NCBI GenBank assembly: GCA_026929865.2
Contig: CM049402.1
Span: 26,729,001 to 26,793,000, forward strand
Length of the DNA stretch: 64,000 nt
Origin: Hyperoplus lanceolatus
Lineage: Eukaryota; Chordata; Actinopteri; Uranoscopiformes; Ammodytidae
Direction: 5' to 3'
A program made the position numbers and the translations under genes. Shown here piece by piece: positions 35,421-48,765 of the stretch. Each line of letters opens with the position of its first letter. The first letter of the stretch is position 1. Below the pieces are notes generated by a model that was not told the DNA's origin, did not search any database, and was given only the letters and a program-made list of their open reading frames with translations.

Positions 35421-37282
35421 GTCACTCATGCAAATGCCAAATGTATAAATAGTATGGTGGCGCGGGGAGCTCAAAAACTGCAAATTAAGAAACACATACA
35501 TATAAAGCAAACGTGACCAAATTAGGAAAACATCGATTGATTGATTAAATGTGTATTGATTCAGATAAGCCAACCAAATACAGGAATGCAGATAGCACAC
35601 AAAAACAAACAAAAAGTGATGGTAAACGTTTGTTGTTTTCGTGGTTTGAGACATAGATTTTTTATTTGTTTTTTATCTTGACCTGTTACACTGTTTTGAG
35701 TGAAATCATTAAATAAACACATACCCAACATGAAGCCAACCCAATAAAATCTCACCTTAACTTAACTCAGGAATGGCATCTACTTGGCCTTTGGAAACAG
35801 ACTGTATTATGTGTGTGTGCATTTGCAGAATGTTTCCTGAATGCTGTGCATGTGTCCGTCAAATTGATGCTTGTGTGTTGCCTCTTTGCGTGTGTTTTAT
35901 TTAGTTGCAGTGTATTGAGGCCTGGGTAAGGGCTACTGTAAAATATAACAGGAAATGGAAATGCGTGGAGAAGTTGGACAAATTGGATAATAGCAGGGAG
36001 AGGATGAGAGAGAAGGAAGGCAGTGAGTGAGAGGGGTAAAATACATGCTAGAAGAGAACTTTGTGGTTAAAATACTGATATATCACAATAAGGAGATTGT
36101 ACAGTTATATGTGCAGACTGTTGGGAGTATCCACCCCACATGACAACAACAGTGTGATGTATGTCAAGTATCTGATATGAAATAGTAATAATAAAATAAT
36201 GAACTTTGGCTGGCTATAGGCTGGGAGTAATCTTCATCAGATCGGTGTTTTTTCAATAAAGGTGAGTTCATAATACCAAGCAGGTTCAGTTCGATCTGAG
36301 AGTGATACCTTGAGATAACATGCAATAGCCGCACTGAGATTCCCTCATCCAAACAAACTCAATCAAATACGACCAAATCACAGAGGGCTCATGGGGGGAC
36401 TCTGGGATAGATGTTTACGCCGGGTATCCGGCAGTTATTCTTGCAGCGTGAGTCAGGCATCACAAAAATCAACAGAGGGTACACGGCAAACTGGACAGAT
36501 GCTGAGGACAACATCCACAACAGCAGAGGCACCTGCCATTCAATCAAACAAGCCAGCAAACAGCCTTTCCATTTAAAGTATAGCATTGGAAGCATGTCTT
36601 CACACAGCACTCACGTGCACGTGTACACTGAAAATATTATTAGTCACCAGTCTTTCCACGTGTCTATACTGGCCATGGCCATGTGAGAAATAGGGACACA
36701 ATATAATAGCCTTTTCTAGAGCCGATCAAATATTATTTTAAACTAACTAAGATCTTGTCAGTCTAGATCTTCAGCATATATTCTTGAAAATGTGATTATG
36801 AATGTCATATCCAGCTGTAATCCACAGCGTATGTTTTTGTGAGGTGAAACAGAGGTCTAATGTAAATGTGGCATTCATATGGACTTCTCTCCACATTCTT
36901 TACCCAGTTTGCAAAAGAGGTGACTTGTGTATTAGCGACAGTCACTCTGTAGAGCCTTGTCATTTGTCACAGAAATCACCCTTCATGCAAGATTAATTTC
37001 CCACTGAATACCACTGCTATGAAAGGTTATAAATTGACTTTAATATTAACTAGTTTTGCCTTAAGGATACAAAGCTCATTCTGGTTGGTACACTTTCCCA
37101 TTTCTCCCCCACTCACTCTGTCTTATTCTCCTTTTTTTCCCTCTGTCTCTCGCCCCCTCTTCAAGCATGCATCACAGGCGCTCATGTAATAGAATGTGAT
37201 AACAAATCCAAATTATACTGCAGAAAAGTGCTTTCATTTGTCTAACAGTGGCTGAGCGCTTCAGTAAAAGTAGAGACTTTTT

Positions 37283-37286
<4 letters not shown>
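35421..37286. other. Intergenic, nothing recognised
   Basis: No gene or paired repeat seen. Confidence 0.55.
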
Positions 37287-37353
<67 letters not shown>

Positions 37354-37371
37354 TGAGTGAGTGAGTGAGTG
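37287..37371. repeat. Compound (GT)n-(GAGT)n microsatellite
   Basis: 32 GT units, then about five GAGT units. Confidence 0.97.
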
Positions 37372-38186
37372 AAAGAAAATATCATTATGAAAATCCATGT
37401 GTAGCATTTATAATTTTGCGTCCCCTCTGTCAGCCATTATTGCCTCAAACAAAGACAAAGTGCAATGCATAAGAATGAGTTTTTTTTCTTTTTCTGCCAG
37501 GACTTAATGTTTCTTTACTGTCTGTTCCTGCTCCGCATGGGGTGAAAGTCTATCGCAATTTCTGAGCTTCTGAGTGGCTTTAGCTTGGAGTAAAAACTGA
37601 GCTTTTTGTTATGATTTTTGAAGTCTTCTCCCTTGACAGAGCAAATCAGCCGACTGGAAATCCAAACCCATCTCTATGTGTGAAAAAAGATTGTAGAAAA
37701 TTAACTTTCAAGGTATTTCATCACTTCCATGCTCTCTCTGTCTTCATGGGTTGGGTCCCGTATGTCAAAGCCAGAAGAATACCTGGGGTCTATCCTTAAG
37801 TGGAGACCAAGCAGAAACATACAAAAGTAAAAAGGAGAGGGTCACTATGGAGAGGGTGGAATTCAGTGTGGATTAAATCAGTTAAATCAATTAAATCAGT
37901 CAAAGGTGGAGCTTTTTGTCAAACTAATTTGTTGTCATTATCAGTGAATATCACCTCCTGATATGCTACCTGGCCGTACTGTGTGTGTGTCCGGAAAAAT
38001 GTGTAAACTAAGGGGGTCATCTTAACTAGCAACATGCCCCTCTACAGAGCTTAGGCTATGTATTAACACTGGAATTTTTTTCTCCAACGCACACACAGTA
38101 CAGACTGGTAGTGGTTCGCAAGGAGATATTTACTGATTTCGACAAAAAGTGACAACAAGCATTCTCTGGAATCGCTGACTCCAGCT

Positions 38187-38290
38187 TCAAGTCGAATACA
38201 TTGTATGGGCCAATATCACAAGTAAAACAAAAGTAAAAATTATCAGGGGGCTCAACAATCTGTACAGCATATGACACCCTATTTGTTACA
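38187..38290 (+). repeat. Same interspersed repeat, copy 2, partial
   Basis: Shares gggccaatatcac, tcagggggctc, aatctgtacagcat and gacaccct with the copy at 14195. Truncated after about 100 bp. Confidence 0.45.
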
Positions 38291-38369
38291 TGTTGGCAGA
38301 TACAAGGGTTGGACCCAAGCAAGGACACACAATACAGCTGGTTGAATTTACAGTGAAATGAATGAAAAA

Positions 38370-38512
38370 CAAAGCCGCTCCCTATACGCAGGGTACGCAG
38401 AGCGCGTAGGGCACCAAGTACCTGCCTTGGTGTTTTTTTTTTTTTTTTTTTTGGGGGGGGGTCACTGATAATTTAAGTTTAGGGCACCCAAAAGCTTAGC
38501 AGCGGCCCTGAG
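38370..38512. mobile_element. Possible short hAT-like remnant
   Basis: The right end read inward is CAGGGCCGCTGCTAAGC and the left side has AAAGCCGCTCCCTATACG, with gtagggcacc and gggtgccc as inner inverted pieces. A 22-base T run and a G run lie between (about 38430-38461). No target duplication. Confidence 0.35.
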
Positions 38513-41500
38513 TAACCTTGTCCCAAACTGCTGACATTTCTTTTAGAAGGTTAGATGAGTAATGAAAAAATAAATATTCCACTTTCCACTCGGTTTCATC
38601 TTTGGAGAGGAAATTGACTTTTCATTTTAGAAAGAAGGGTAAATGCAGAAAATTTGAATAACAAATAGCATTCTGTTAGAGATCTGCCGCAGGACCATTT
38701 ATCGCATAAATGGTAATATATTAATATTATGGAAGAACAGGCTCTTCTCTTGAGGGTTCTCCTCACTGAATCCGAGCAGCAGCTAGAGTTTCAGCAGGGA
38801 GTGTGATGAAGCCCCTGAGGCTGCACAGAACAGAAGCCAACAGACACATATCACTCAGACACATGATGACGTACACACTGATTTGATGGAACATGATTGC
38901 TGACTTTGTTTCAGTGTAACTGGTGAAGAGTCAGCTAAATCTGGCTGAGTGCACTGCTGCCCTGCCATATGGACAGAGCAAACACACAGTTGTATCAAGG
39001 AAATACAGTCTCTGTTTTTACACATTGGTAATATTTGGTTGTTTTCTGACATGATAATCAACATACAATATTCTTACATAAACATATGTAACAATATTTT
39101 CCCATGAATATGTTTCTTCTTTAATTGCTCATTCAGTCCTTAATCTACAAAGGACTCCATCAATAACCACTTAACAAACCAACTTTATAAAGCAAGACAA
39201 AGATTTTTTTTTTACATCAAATACATGTCCTTGTAAATGGAATGTTATTGGTTGGCACTTTAAAGCATGTGTTAGCACACTCTGTAGATACTCCATTGGC
39301 GATGTCGAAGCTGAGAAGCACCTCTTCAGAAATGTATCTATAGCACACTCAGGGCTAAAGCGGCTACACAGATCCCAGGAGGGGTCTACATGAAATCTGA
39401 TGGTTCAGATTGTGACACTTGTGTTTTCTCCTACAAGGTTCTGATGAGAGTAGAAAGCAAAAATTCAATGCACACTACACCGTGTGTTGACGGTAAATCC
39501 AGCTTTAGGCAAGGACCCATTTGTTTTGTATGCAGGCCTATTAATTTATGCTGTAGAGAGTTTCAGAGAAATGATTCCTGGCACCTCTCCAGCTACGAGT
39601 CCACACTCTGTACTGACGGGACTTGAACTAGAACTGTCCCCAAGCACAAGCCCCCAGTATCCATAGGAATTGTGTTATTTTTGGTCAAAACCTCAGTGCA
39701 TGATCTATGTTAAGCAACAATGCAGTCGATGATACGTCCTTCATTTAGCTAAGCAGAAGGTGAACACAAGCTGTTAACCTTACTGAGCAACCTTTTAGGT
39801 GCATCTGTTGACTCTGTAACACACGCCATTTCTGATCGCCCAACCTGGTCTCACGGCATTTCGTCCTTTAGTGGATAACCGGCTACGTTTCAGGAAAGTT
39901 GACATGCATCAGCACTGTAATGTATCTTGCCAGAGACACAATGCATCATAATCCACCAGGTAATATATACTTTATACAGGTTGTTATGGTGCAACATTTG
40001 ATTTGTTAGTGCTGTGGGCACCACATACTAAATTCCATTTATCTGAACTGTTTTTGGATGGAGGCAAAAATCTCACAGATGGATTTTTCAAACCCTTACC
40101 AAAGAGTTGTGTGTACTGTGTACTCCTCAGCTAAATAAAGATGAATGTTTCTTAGTCATTTGGGTCAGAACACAACAATATAATCCACCTGCAAACTCAA
40201 TATGTACAGTCACCAAAGGTTTAAAGCGAGAATTACCTTTATTTGAATGAATGTAATGGGTGTGTGTCATTTGATGCATCTCTTCTTAATGAGGAGGGTA
40301 AAACCCTGTGAGGCTGAATCTGTGATTAAGGCCTGTACAAGTATGTTTGTCAAGACATGGTCATCAATAATGGATTAAGGGGAGAGGATGCCCCTGGGCA
40401 CAAATGTATTTGCTCAACTTCACCAGCTTGCTACTGCTAAACCCAGCTAGAGCCCAATGTCAATTAACCCTCCATAATGGAGAATTGCCAACAATGTGTC
40501 ACTTTGTGCACGTGTTTCAATCTGGGACAGAGAACAATTTTGTGTCCCTTAACAGCACTACACATTCACATTGAAAGCCCTATAATGGGCACTTATGTAG
40601 TGAAGGCTGCAAATCAATTAAAAAAGTAACTAGAAGATTTATAAAATGTAAAAAAAAATATGTGCTTTATATAGCTACTGTGTGTACCTATAAGCTCAAG
40701 CTACCATTTCTGAAATAAAACAAGGGTTTATCACTTCAAAATGATAATTGTTGTATTACCCCATCTGAGGCTCCATCATGGAGCGTATTAGGTGTGTAAA
40801 CTGTATCTCCCAGTTGAACTCATCATTAATCAGTACATTGCTGTTGGTCTAAAAATGGAAGAAAAAAAATTACACCACATGTGTCCGGCAATTTGTTGAG
40901 ACTTTGAAGATGGCAAGAAACAAATCCAATTTAAGTGTGCAGGCCGAAGATGCATTTTAACACCAGGTGTAAATATAGTCTGGTTTAATCAGTACAGAGA
41001 CCCACGTCAGATATGAGACACATGCTGGTGCCAGTTGGAGGGGGAAGCCAGAGTTAAAGAGAGAGAGAGAGAGAGGGGATATCAATGGATCATGTGCATC
41101 CTTTTGTTATTTCACCGCTGATCCATTTTGCTGCTCTAGTCAGAGAGCTGGCGGCCACATCCACAGGGAGGGAAAGGGAGCAGAGAGGGAGGTAAGGCTT
41201 CTCTGGAATAGGAAGAGCTCCACCCAGTGGCAGTAATAATATGTACCTAATGTTAACGTATTATGAGAGGGAGAGAGAGAAACAAGGGTGGCCATACACC
41301 GACTCTTGTCATGTAAGGGTGGAGGCACAAACACAGAGCCACCTAGCATTGCAGAAATGACCACAGTTTGGTGTGCTTTCAAAAGTGCAAATCACAAACA
41401 CTCACAGAAGCTAAATAACATGTCCATGCCAAAGCCCTCTGTTAGCCTCCCTCTTCGTGCTGTTGTATTAGCAACCACACCACCCCGGCAGGCCACTTTC

Positions 41501-41627
41501 TACGCAACACGGAACAGCACACATACAAGCTCTCATACCAACCCCACACACAGCACTATAGGTGTCAGGGAGGTGTATGACTAGCATGATATAATAGCAG
41601 GTCTTAATTTAATAAGGCTGCATTGTT
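38513..41627. other. Intergenic, nothing recognised
   Basis: No coding frame with recognisable content. A short GA tract lies at about 41058-41075. Confidence 0.55.
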
Positions 41628-41631
41628 TTAA

Positions 41632-42914
41632 CCTTTGTCCTGTGTTAACTTTCTGCTACCATCCATGGTTTTAGCGGGTCGGTTTTGACCCATGTCTGAA
41701 ATCAGCTGTAAAAAACACTAAAAACAATTATCTATCATCCAGTTTGTTTCTCATCTCTTGGTCACCTTGTTGGGCTTCCTTATCCATAAAATATTGTTTA
41801 TTATATTTTTGGTGTAGGCGGCTGGGCCTTTTTTTGTCAGTATGCGCCTCAATTTCAGTAAAAAAAATGGTAAAATGAACCTCAAGAGAATCATATAAAC
41901 AAATATTTGGTTGTTGTGTTACCTGATTATTACTGAGGGCTATGAGAACACATTTCTTAACTAAATTTGTTTTACTTATTTTTTCATATTAATATTATTG
42001 ACTTTTTTAACGTCTATGGTGTTACTGGTCAATTATGACCAATGAATATTTATTTCAGAAAAGAGCAAAAAAACTTTTATTTCAGCATTATACAAACACA
42101 CAATGAAAACCAGAACAAGTCACAACACAACATATAGATTTGTAAGGTCAAATAAACAACAACCAATCAACAGATCAAATCAATCAAAATCAATTACTAG
42201 TTCCAAAACTAGTAAGAAAAACAGAGTAAAAGTCTTTGTGTGCATGTGTATGTGTGTGTGTACAGATGTGTGACAAAAAGCAACACTTTCAGTGTTCTTT
42301 GCAGAAATATTTCTTGCAGGTAAAGCTCAATACTTTTATCTTTCTGTCCTTAGTGCTTCGGCAGACCTGACACCTCTTATTTTTAGAATCAGGTGGCCAT
42401 TTTCACCAAAAACATGATCCAAAACTTGGCTTACTGTATATCTCCTCATTTTTGAATACTGCAAATAGGAGATGTGCAGTCTGCAAGTCAACAACTCTAT
42501 ACTGAATTGACCTCACATGTCTGGATATGCCCGTCTGTTTGTTTCACTATTATGCAGGTATAAGGGCAAAAAAGTCAAAATGAGAACCCCCCCAGAGCTC
42601 ACATGATTGGGAGAGGAGCTGACTGTCATTGTGTTGGCTGACAGTGCACTTAAGATTTCAGTTTTGGCTCTAGTTATTGTTTTTTAGATCTTATTTTATG
42701 ACCGGGTCGAAAACGACCCTAACACCACCAGTGTTATAATTTCCACCAGAGCATTTTATAATTAAGTGAAACATTTTTTATTTTTTTTATTTTGTTGAAA
42801 TAGAGGTTCCTGACAAAGTCAAGAAATATTGATGCAATAAACAAAATGTAAGTGGTTCTTTTATGCATTTGAAATCCAAAACGGGTCGGTGGCGACCCTA
42901 ACATGAGAGGAAGG
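41632..42914 (-). mobile_element. piggyBac-type relic (1283 bp)
   Basis: The left end CCTTTGTCCTGTGTTA and the inverted right end (read inward CCTTCCTCTCATGTTA) are flanked by TTAA at 41628-41631 and 42915-42918. CCYT ends plus TTAA are the piggyBac signature. GGGTCG..GACCC sub-terminal repeats occur near both ends. A C-terminal transposase fragment is present on the minus strand (separate entry). The rest of the coding region is gone. Confidence 0.82.
42289..42410 (-). pseudogene. piggyBac transposase C-terminal Cys-rich domain, fragment
   Basis: The minus-strand reading gives SKNKRCQVCRSTKDRKIKVL then SFTCKKYFCKEH and a TGA at 42291-42289. The CxxC..C..C..H pattern at the very C-terminus is the zinc-binding tail typical of piggyBac transposases. 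Stops appear immediately upstream, so only about 35 codons survive. It fits the TTAA/CCTT ends of the surrounding element. Confidence 0.75.
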
Positions 42915-44337
42915 TTAATTGGATTAATTCTTCAGCAATGTTTGTAACTTGTGTTTCTCTCTGGCAGGGAGAAGTGTTTGTTTGATCATTTATGAGTAGC
43001 TGTGGGGGCCTGAATAGAAAAAAGAGCATCTATTTGTAAGCAGTGAACCTGCCCTTTAAGGGTCAGTTCAGCCAAAAAATCCAGACACACAACTGAAGAA
43101 AGAAAGAAAGCAAACTTTATTGTGTGAGTCACTCTCACCGCTCCCATCAACCTGAGGGGTATACACTACGAAGCGAGATTAAGGGCTGAGCAAGGTCTGT
43201 TTAGTCTAAAGCCAGAGTTTTCAGTATGACGAAAGGTGGCTCTCTTTCTACCTGGCTAGATCACCGTGGTAACAGAGGCTGCACGGCTAACCTGCTCAGA
43301 CAAGTTTTTGTTCCAGAGTTTGATCTTAAATTTGGCTCGCCCTGCCCTTTAAGAAGACTACACCTTTTGTAATCCCGAGGACCTGACAATATTGTCTGAG
43401 CGATACTTCTCACTGCGTAGACCTAAACTAGTTAAATGACTAAACTTATTGATCAGTAAGTTAATGAATGAAACAAGGCCGTGACATAAGGCTTACAACA
43501 GAGTGAACTAACATCGCACTGCGGCTTTTTGCCACATTGCAGAACATGTTAAATAGCCTAGACCTACTGTATGCAGCGCCACTCTATGCTCTCACCTCAA
43601 ATGATTTTACCTGGCGATCTACACACACTGGCTCTTAGTTGCAACATTATTTCACTTTAGGCTTCTTTCTTTTCATGAGTAGCGATTACAGTTGGGACGT
43701 GACAGGTGACAGCTGTCACAGTTTGGACATCGCTGCAGACTCGTCGCAGGTTAAGCTTCTCAAGGTAAATTCATATTTGTCTGAAAAATACAGACTACAG
43801 GTTTTTTTAATGTAGGCCTATTGGTATTTGTAAAATTCAAATAAAAGGCTAATAGTCTAAATAAAAAATGTATTCATGTTGATGTGGCCCAAAACTAAAG
43901 TGATTTTCCATAGGCTATTCATTTGGGGACAGTGTCAGACTTAAATTACATTCTTAAGTGTGGGACTATAGGCCTAGTGCAATAAATATAGCAAAGTAGC
44001 CTATATATAGTAGGCTAAATGGTATAGTGTTTAAATCCGAGTTCAACGTTTCATTGTTTTATAATGTCACGTTACGCACTGAGTTTTGATGTCTGACCCT
44101 TTTTTTCAATTTGTAAATGCAAAAATACTATCAAAAAATAATGTTGCCTTTTCGTCATGTTTTTAAGAAGAAAAATGTCTCATAAATCAAACAATGAACA
44201 ACATGTGAACACATCCTTCTGTAATAACCTTCAGAATAGTGCTAAGAATTATTATGGATAGTTTAGTTGATGGAAGTGCTTCAGAAGTTGATTTATAATG
44301 CATTTTCTTCTTAACGACATGCTGAAAAGCCACACAG

Positions 44338-44339
<2 letters not shown>

Positions 44340-44397
<58 letters not shown>

Positions 44398-44400
44398 ACA
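44340..44400. repeat. (CA)n microsatellite within the 6.3-kb transposon
   Basis: CA tract. A GT tract in the opposite sense follows at about 44594-44630. Confidence 0.95.
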
Positions 44401-44798
44401 CCTAAATACTCCTTCTACCTCTTAATTAACTCTTTTACACTCTCTCGTCTGCAGATCACCTCAGTTGGTCACACCTACACCAGTCAAGGTGAGAATTTTT
44501 TATAATAATTTAAATAATAAAACAAGAATGACAAAAATACAAATACCACTAAGTAGAAATAGGATTGGAAATGTTACTGATGTGTGGGCGTTTGTGTGTG
44601 TGTGTGTGTGTGTCTGTTTGTTTGTGTGTGTAGGTGCAGTTGTGGTGCAGTTTTGCTGTTTCTCTGAAGCAGAGAGGACAAAGACACAACGGTTCGACAA
44701 CTAGACGCTGACGTCACAGTTCATTCCAGAGAGAACGCCAATTTCTTCTGCTTTGGGATCCTGGCGTACTTGGATGTAGCATCTGGCTTTTAATCTTC

Positions 44799-47465
44799 AT
44801 GGGATGGATTTGTAAGATCTGTAACTTTGTTGCACCTGACTCAAATGACATTCTGAGGCATTTTCGGTTAAGGCACAACCACAGCGAATCTCTACCTTGT
44901 TTACATGCTGATTGCCCCTGCTCCTTCAAAATCTGGAAATCTCTGAAATCACATTTGACAAGGAAACATTCAACTATCAAGTCACTACCAGAAATATTTT
45001 TTTTTTAACTGTGAGCTTTGCAGTTCTTGTTTCTTTAGTGAGAAAGATTACTTCCAACATCTTGGAGTTCATCTTAGGAAAAGTTAAACTGTGCACTGTG
45101 TCTATAAGGAGTGTGATTTTTACACAAATGTGTATGGAAACTTTGCATCACACAGATCCCGACAACACACTGCACATTCTTCAAGTGACTTCCGGGCACA
45201 AATTCAAAATAAATATATTGAAGAGTCAATTATCACAAATGACATTGCTGAAGCACATTGTTCTGAGACAAACGAGTGTTCAGGAGCATATGACTCTTCA
45301 GGAGAGTATGAAACTGAAGAATTGAAAGAAGAAGAAGTTGAACTGAAGTTGGGCCATCTTTTATTAAAATTAGAGAGCATTTATAACGTCCCAAGCAAGT
45401 GCATTACTGAAGTAGTAGCAGAGCTCCACTTTATATCTTCTTCAGTGTCAGGGCCTGATATAAGAAAGACTGTCGACTCATGTTTACGGAAACACGACTG
45501 TGTGCTTGATGACCTAGCTGTCTCCGATTTAGTGAAGCAGTTGAGTGAGTCAAACCCCATTAGCACAGCTTTAAGAGCTGATGGTTTTCTTGCCACATCT
45601 TACAAAAGACAGGAGTTTTTTAAGAAGAAGTTTCATGTTGTTGAGCCTGTTGAATACATTCTAGACAAGAGAGAAGGTCGAACCTTTCAGTATATTCCCA
45701 TTCTTCAGTCATTGTCACAGATATTATAGAAAGAGAAAGCTTTCCACTCGTTGTCATACACTACTCATAAGGATAGTTACCAGTCATTTCATGATAGGAC
45801 ACATTTTAAACTAAATTAACTTTTGTCCACTGAGGAAGTAACTCTTCCTCTCGTTGTATATATTGATGATTTTGAGATGTGCAATCCCCTGGGAACATCC
45901 AGAAAAAAAAAGACAAGATAACTGCAGTGTATTGGGTATTAGCAAATGTTCCACCACAGTTTTGCGCTACACTTAAGTCAATCTATTTAGCTGTGCTTTG
46001 CAAGGCTGTGGATGTACATACATATGGTTATGAGGCAGTGCTTGAGCCCCTGTTGAAAAACCTTGTACATTTGGAAGAGGAAGGGCTCTTTATTCCTGTG
46101 TTTGGAAAGAACATCAAAGGCACAGTAGTTAGTGTAGTAGCTGACAATTTAGCTGTCCATTCAATTGGTGGTTTTTTGGAAAGCTTCTCTGGGTCTCATG
46201 TCTGCAGGTTTTGCTTGGGAGAGCGCTCTGAGTTTCAGGAAAAAGAAGTACGAACTGGGTCATTCAGAGCAAGAACGGAGCAGGAACATTCTGTTCATGT
46301 TAAAGAAGCTTTAGAAAGTCCTACTCTAACCCACTGCTTCGGTGTGAAAAGGCCCCACTGCTTCGGTGTGAAAAGGCAGTGTGCCTTAACGAACAGGTTG
46401 AAATATTTTCATGTTTTGTCAGGATATCCCCCAGACCTGCTCCATGACCTGTCTGAGGGAATAGTACGACTGGAGTTGGCTTTGTGCCTTAATGTTCTCA
46501 TAAAGGGAAAATATTTCTTTATTATAACTCAATGAACAAATCAGACAGTTCCCATACAAGTGGACTGACAAAGCTGACAGCCCGCAGCCTATTCCAAAGA
46601 ACGTTGCCAGCAAAAGTAGCGTAGGTGGAAACGCTCATGAAAATTGGTGCTTATTGAGTCTGCTTCCTTTTATCATTGGTTTCAGAGTGCCAGAGAGTGA
46701 ACCAGCATGGCATCTACTAATGGACCTCAAATACATTGTTGAACTAGTGGTTTCTCCAATACACACAAATGACACAATCAGATACCTGGATATCAAGATA
46801 TCAGAACACAGGCATAGGTACATGCAGCTTTTCCCGGGGTCAAAACTTCTGCCAAAGCACCATTTCCTTGAGCATTATCCACAACTAATCAAGGCTTTTG
46901 GACCCCTTGTAGCTCTGTGGACTAAGCGCTTTGAAACGAAACATAGATCACTCGACATACCAGCTGTTTTCGCAACATTCTACTGTCTCAAGCCGTTAAA
47001 CATCAATTCATGCTGGCTTACCATCTGCATGGCACAGACATACTCAAACCTGGCCTCAGTGTCTCAAATATGTCCACAGTGCCCGTGGATGTCCTCAAGG
47101 AAAACATACAGGAAGCTGTGCGAAGTAAGGTTCCTGGGGAGAAACTTATTCCGGTGGCTGATACAGTAACCTGCTACGGGACCAGTTACTCAGTTGGAAT
47201 GATTCTGCCCTATGGATCCACTGGAGGGCTTCCTGGATTTGTTGAACTAAGTCTAATCCTCATTGTACACGGCCAACTAGTATTTACTGTCAAGTGTCTG
47301 AATTCATGGTACAGTGAGCACCTTCGGGCGTTTGAATTGGAATCCACAAGACAAGTAACAATCCTTGAGCAACAGGAATTAACAGACTCCTACCCTCTTG
47401 CAGCCTACACTGTTGATCGAAAGCGATATGTCACCTTGAAGCGTCACATTCCCGTGCAAGACTAG
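44799..47465 (+). pseudogene. Zinc-finger transposase-like gene, several frameshifts
   Basis: The pieces lie in order but in different frames. 44799-45008 has two zinc-finger-like units (CKIC..H-x4-H and CLHADC..H-x4-H). 45007-45729 has two more (CELC..H-x3-H, CVYKEC..H-x4-H) with a TAA at 45085-45087, then an acidic stretch and a conserved-looking LGHLLLKLES region. About 45860-46535 has FEMCNPLGTSRKKK, AVYWVLANVP, CRFCLGERSEFQ and PPDLLHDLSEGIV. 46654-47169 has PKHHFLEHYPQLIKAFGPL and LWTKRFETKHRS. 47010-47465 has AYHLHGTDILK and ends IPVQD. A poly-T run near 45000 marks one frame change. I recognise the layout from uncharacterised repetitive proteins of fish genomes. The DLLHDL.EG motif recalls CACTA/Tnp2-type transposases, but I cannot assign a superfamily. 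Not functional as it stands. Confidence 0.72.
46331..46378 (+). repeat. 24-bp tandem duplication inside the transposase relic
   Basis: The block ccactgcttcggtgtgaaaa at 46331 is repeated at 46355, duplicating eight codons (CFGVKRPH-CFGVKRQ-) in frame. Confidence 0.85.
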
Positions 47466-47797
47466 GTAGTTAAATACAGTATATTTTGACATGCTTTCAC
47501 CTGTTCTTGATTTTTCCATTCACTGTCATTAGTTAGTGTCTCAAAGTAAGCGAGTATCTCCTCTCTACCTGTCCTCAAAGTGTGTCTGCTGAATACAAAT
47601 CTTGTGTTAATACACAGCCTAGGCTCTATTAACTGGTATGTACAATAGTGGGCCCGGCATAGCTAGCAAAATGCCCGTTTACAGAACCTATGTGTATATG
47701 AATAAGTTAAACATTTACATTTTTAGCATTTTTGCCTCACTCTCCTGCTCAGGAAAAGGCAACAGAAAACCATACCTTTATTAGCTGGAAGTAGCTA

Positions 47798-47896
47798 CTT
47801 AGTGTTACCATATACCAGGCTGAATAGTAAGGGCTGCCTCTGTGTCTGTGTCAGAGGTAGCCCTTACTAATCAGCCTGGTATATGCTAACACTAAG
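47798..47896. repeat. Long near-perfect hairpin, 45-bp stem and 9-nt loop
   Basis: Arms 47798-47842 and 47852-47896 pair at 42 of 45 positions, and one of the three mismatches can wobble in RNA. The loop is tgtctgtgt. It lies inside the 6.3-kb transposon, downstream of the transposase relic. It could be a foldback insertion, a structural part of the element, or a precursor hairpin if transcribed. Confidence 0.9.
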
Positions 47897-48330
47897 AAAT
47901 TAAAATTGATTCTGCATGGACTACCTGTGGAAATTAATGTGCAGAATGATAATATTGTGAAACTGTGACAAAAAAGTTAAACAGAATATACTTACCTGAA
48001 ATATATACTCACCTGAAAAAACAAGCATTATTCTTACCTGATGATTACCTGATGGAAAAAACATAACATGGCATAGGCCATTGAGTTACTTGAAAACATT
48101 GTTTCCAGTCCACCTGACATTAGTGGGTCTTTTCCCAGGAGCACCTCCTCCCTTCGATCTGAGGTTTGGCCGGCTCAATTTAAAATACCTGCCTTCATTT
48201 GTATGTTACTAATTGTTATACCTGTCAATCTTGATTTCATGACCAAAATGTCAGCCCTTTAAACAAGGTGTCACAATTATATAAAAAATAATAATTTGCA
48301 ACAGATTATGTAGATCAAGCAAGACTAGTC

Positions 48331-48470
48331 TTCGTAAGAACTACATTATTTTTCTTACTTAAGAAATACATTTTTCAAGTAAAGGTAACTAGATTTTCTT
48401 CGTAAGAACTACATAATTTCTTTAATGTAAGAAATACTTTTTGCAACTAAAGTCAACTTGATTTTACTAA
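48331..48470. repeat. 68-bp direct repeat, 2 copies
   Basis: The block starting cttcgtaagaactacat at about 48331 recurs at about 48399 with moderate divergence. AT-rich, within the 6.3-kb transposon. Confidence 0.6.
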
Positions 48471-48765
48471 GTAAAGTCAACGTATTTTAATAGGTAGACT
48501 TTACTTGCTAAATGTATTCCTTGCATTCAAAAAATGATGTAGTTCATACAAATAGTATTCTTGTGAGGTCTACATAATAATTTTATGCAAAAAGCTGCAT
48601 TGATTTTTTTAAGTAGATCGAGCAAGATATTTTTATCAGTGTGCGAGAACGATCGGCAAGATAAATAAATCATTTCCATGCTGGCAGCATTCCACTCTCC
48701 TTATTTGCAGTAAGAGTTGTTTTTTCGGCTCTCTGTTTTCTGCTGTAATAATTCAGACTGACAAA

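Noticed and set aside
44450-44492. Exon-like piece (ctgcag ... caag|gtgaga) upstream of the transposase relic
   Set aside because: It has acceptor and donor look-alikes but no coding content that could be tied to the transposase frame.
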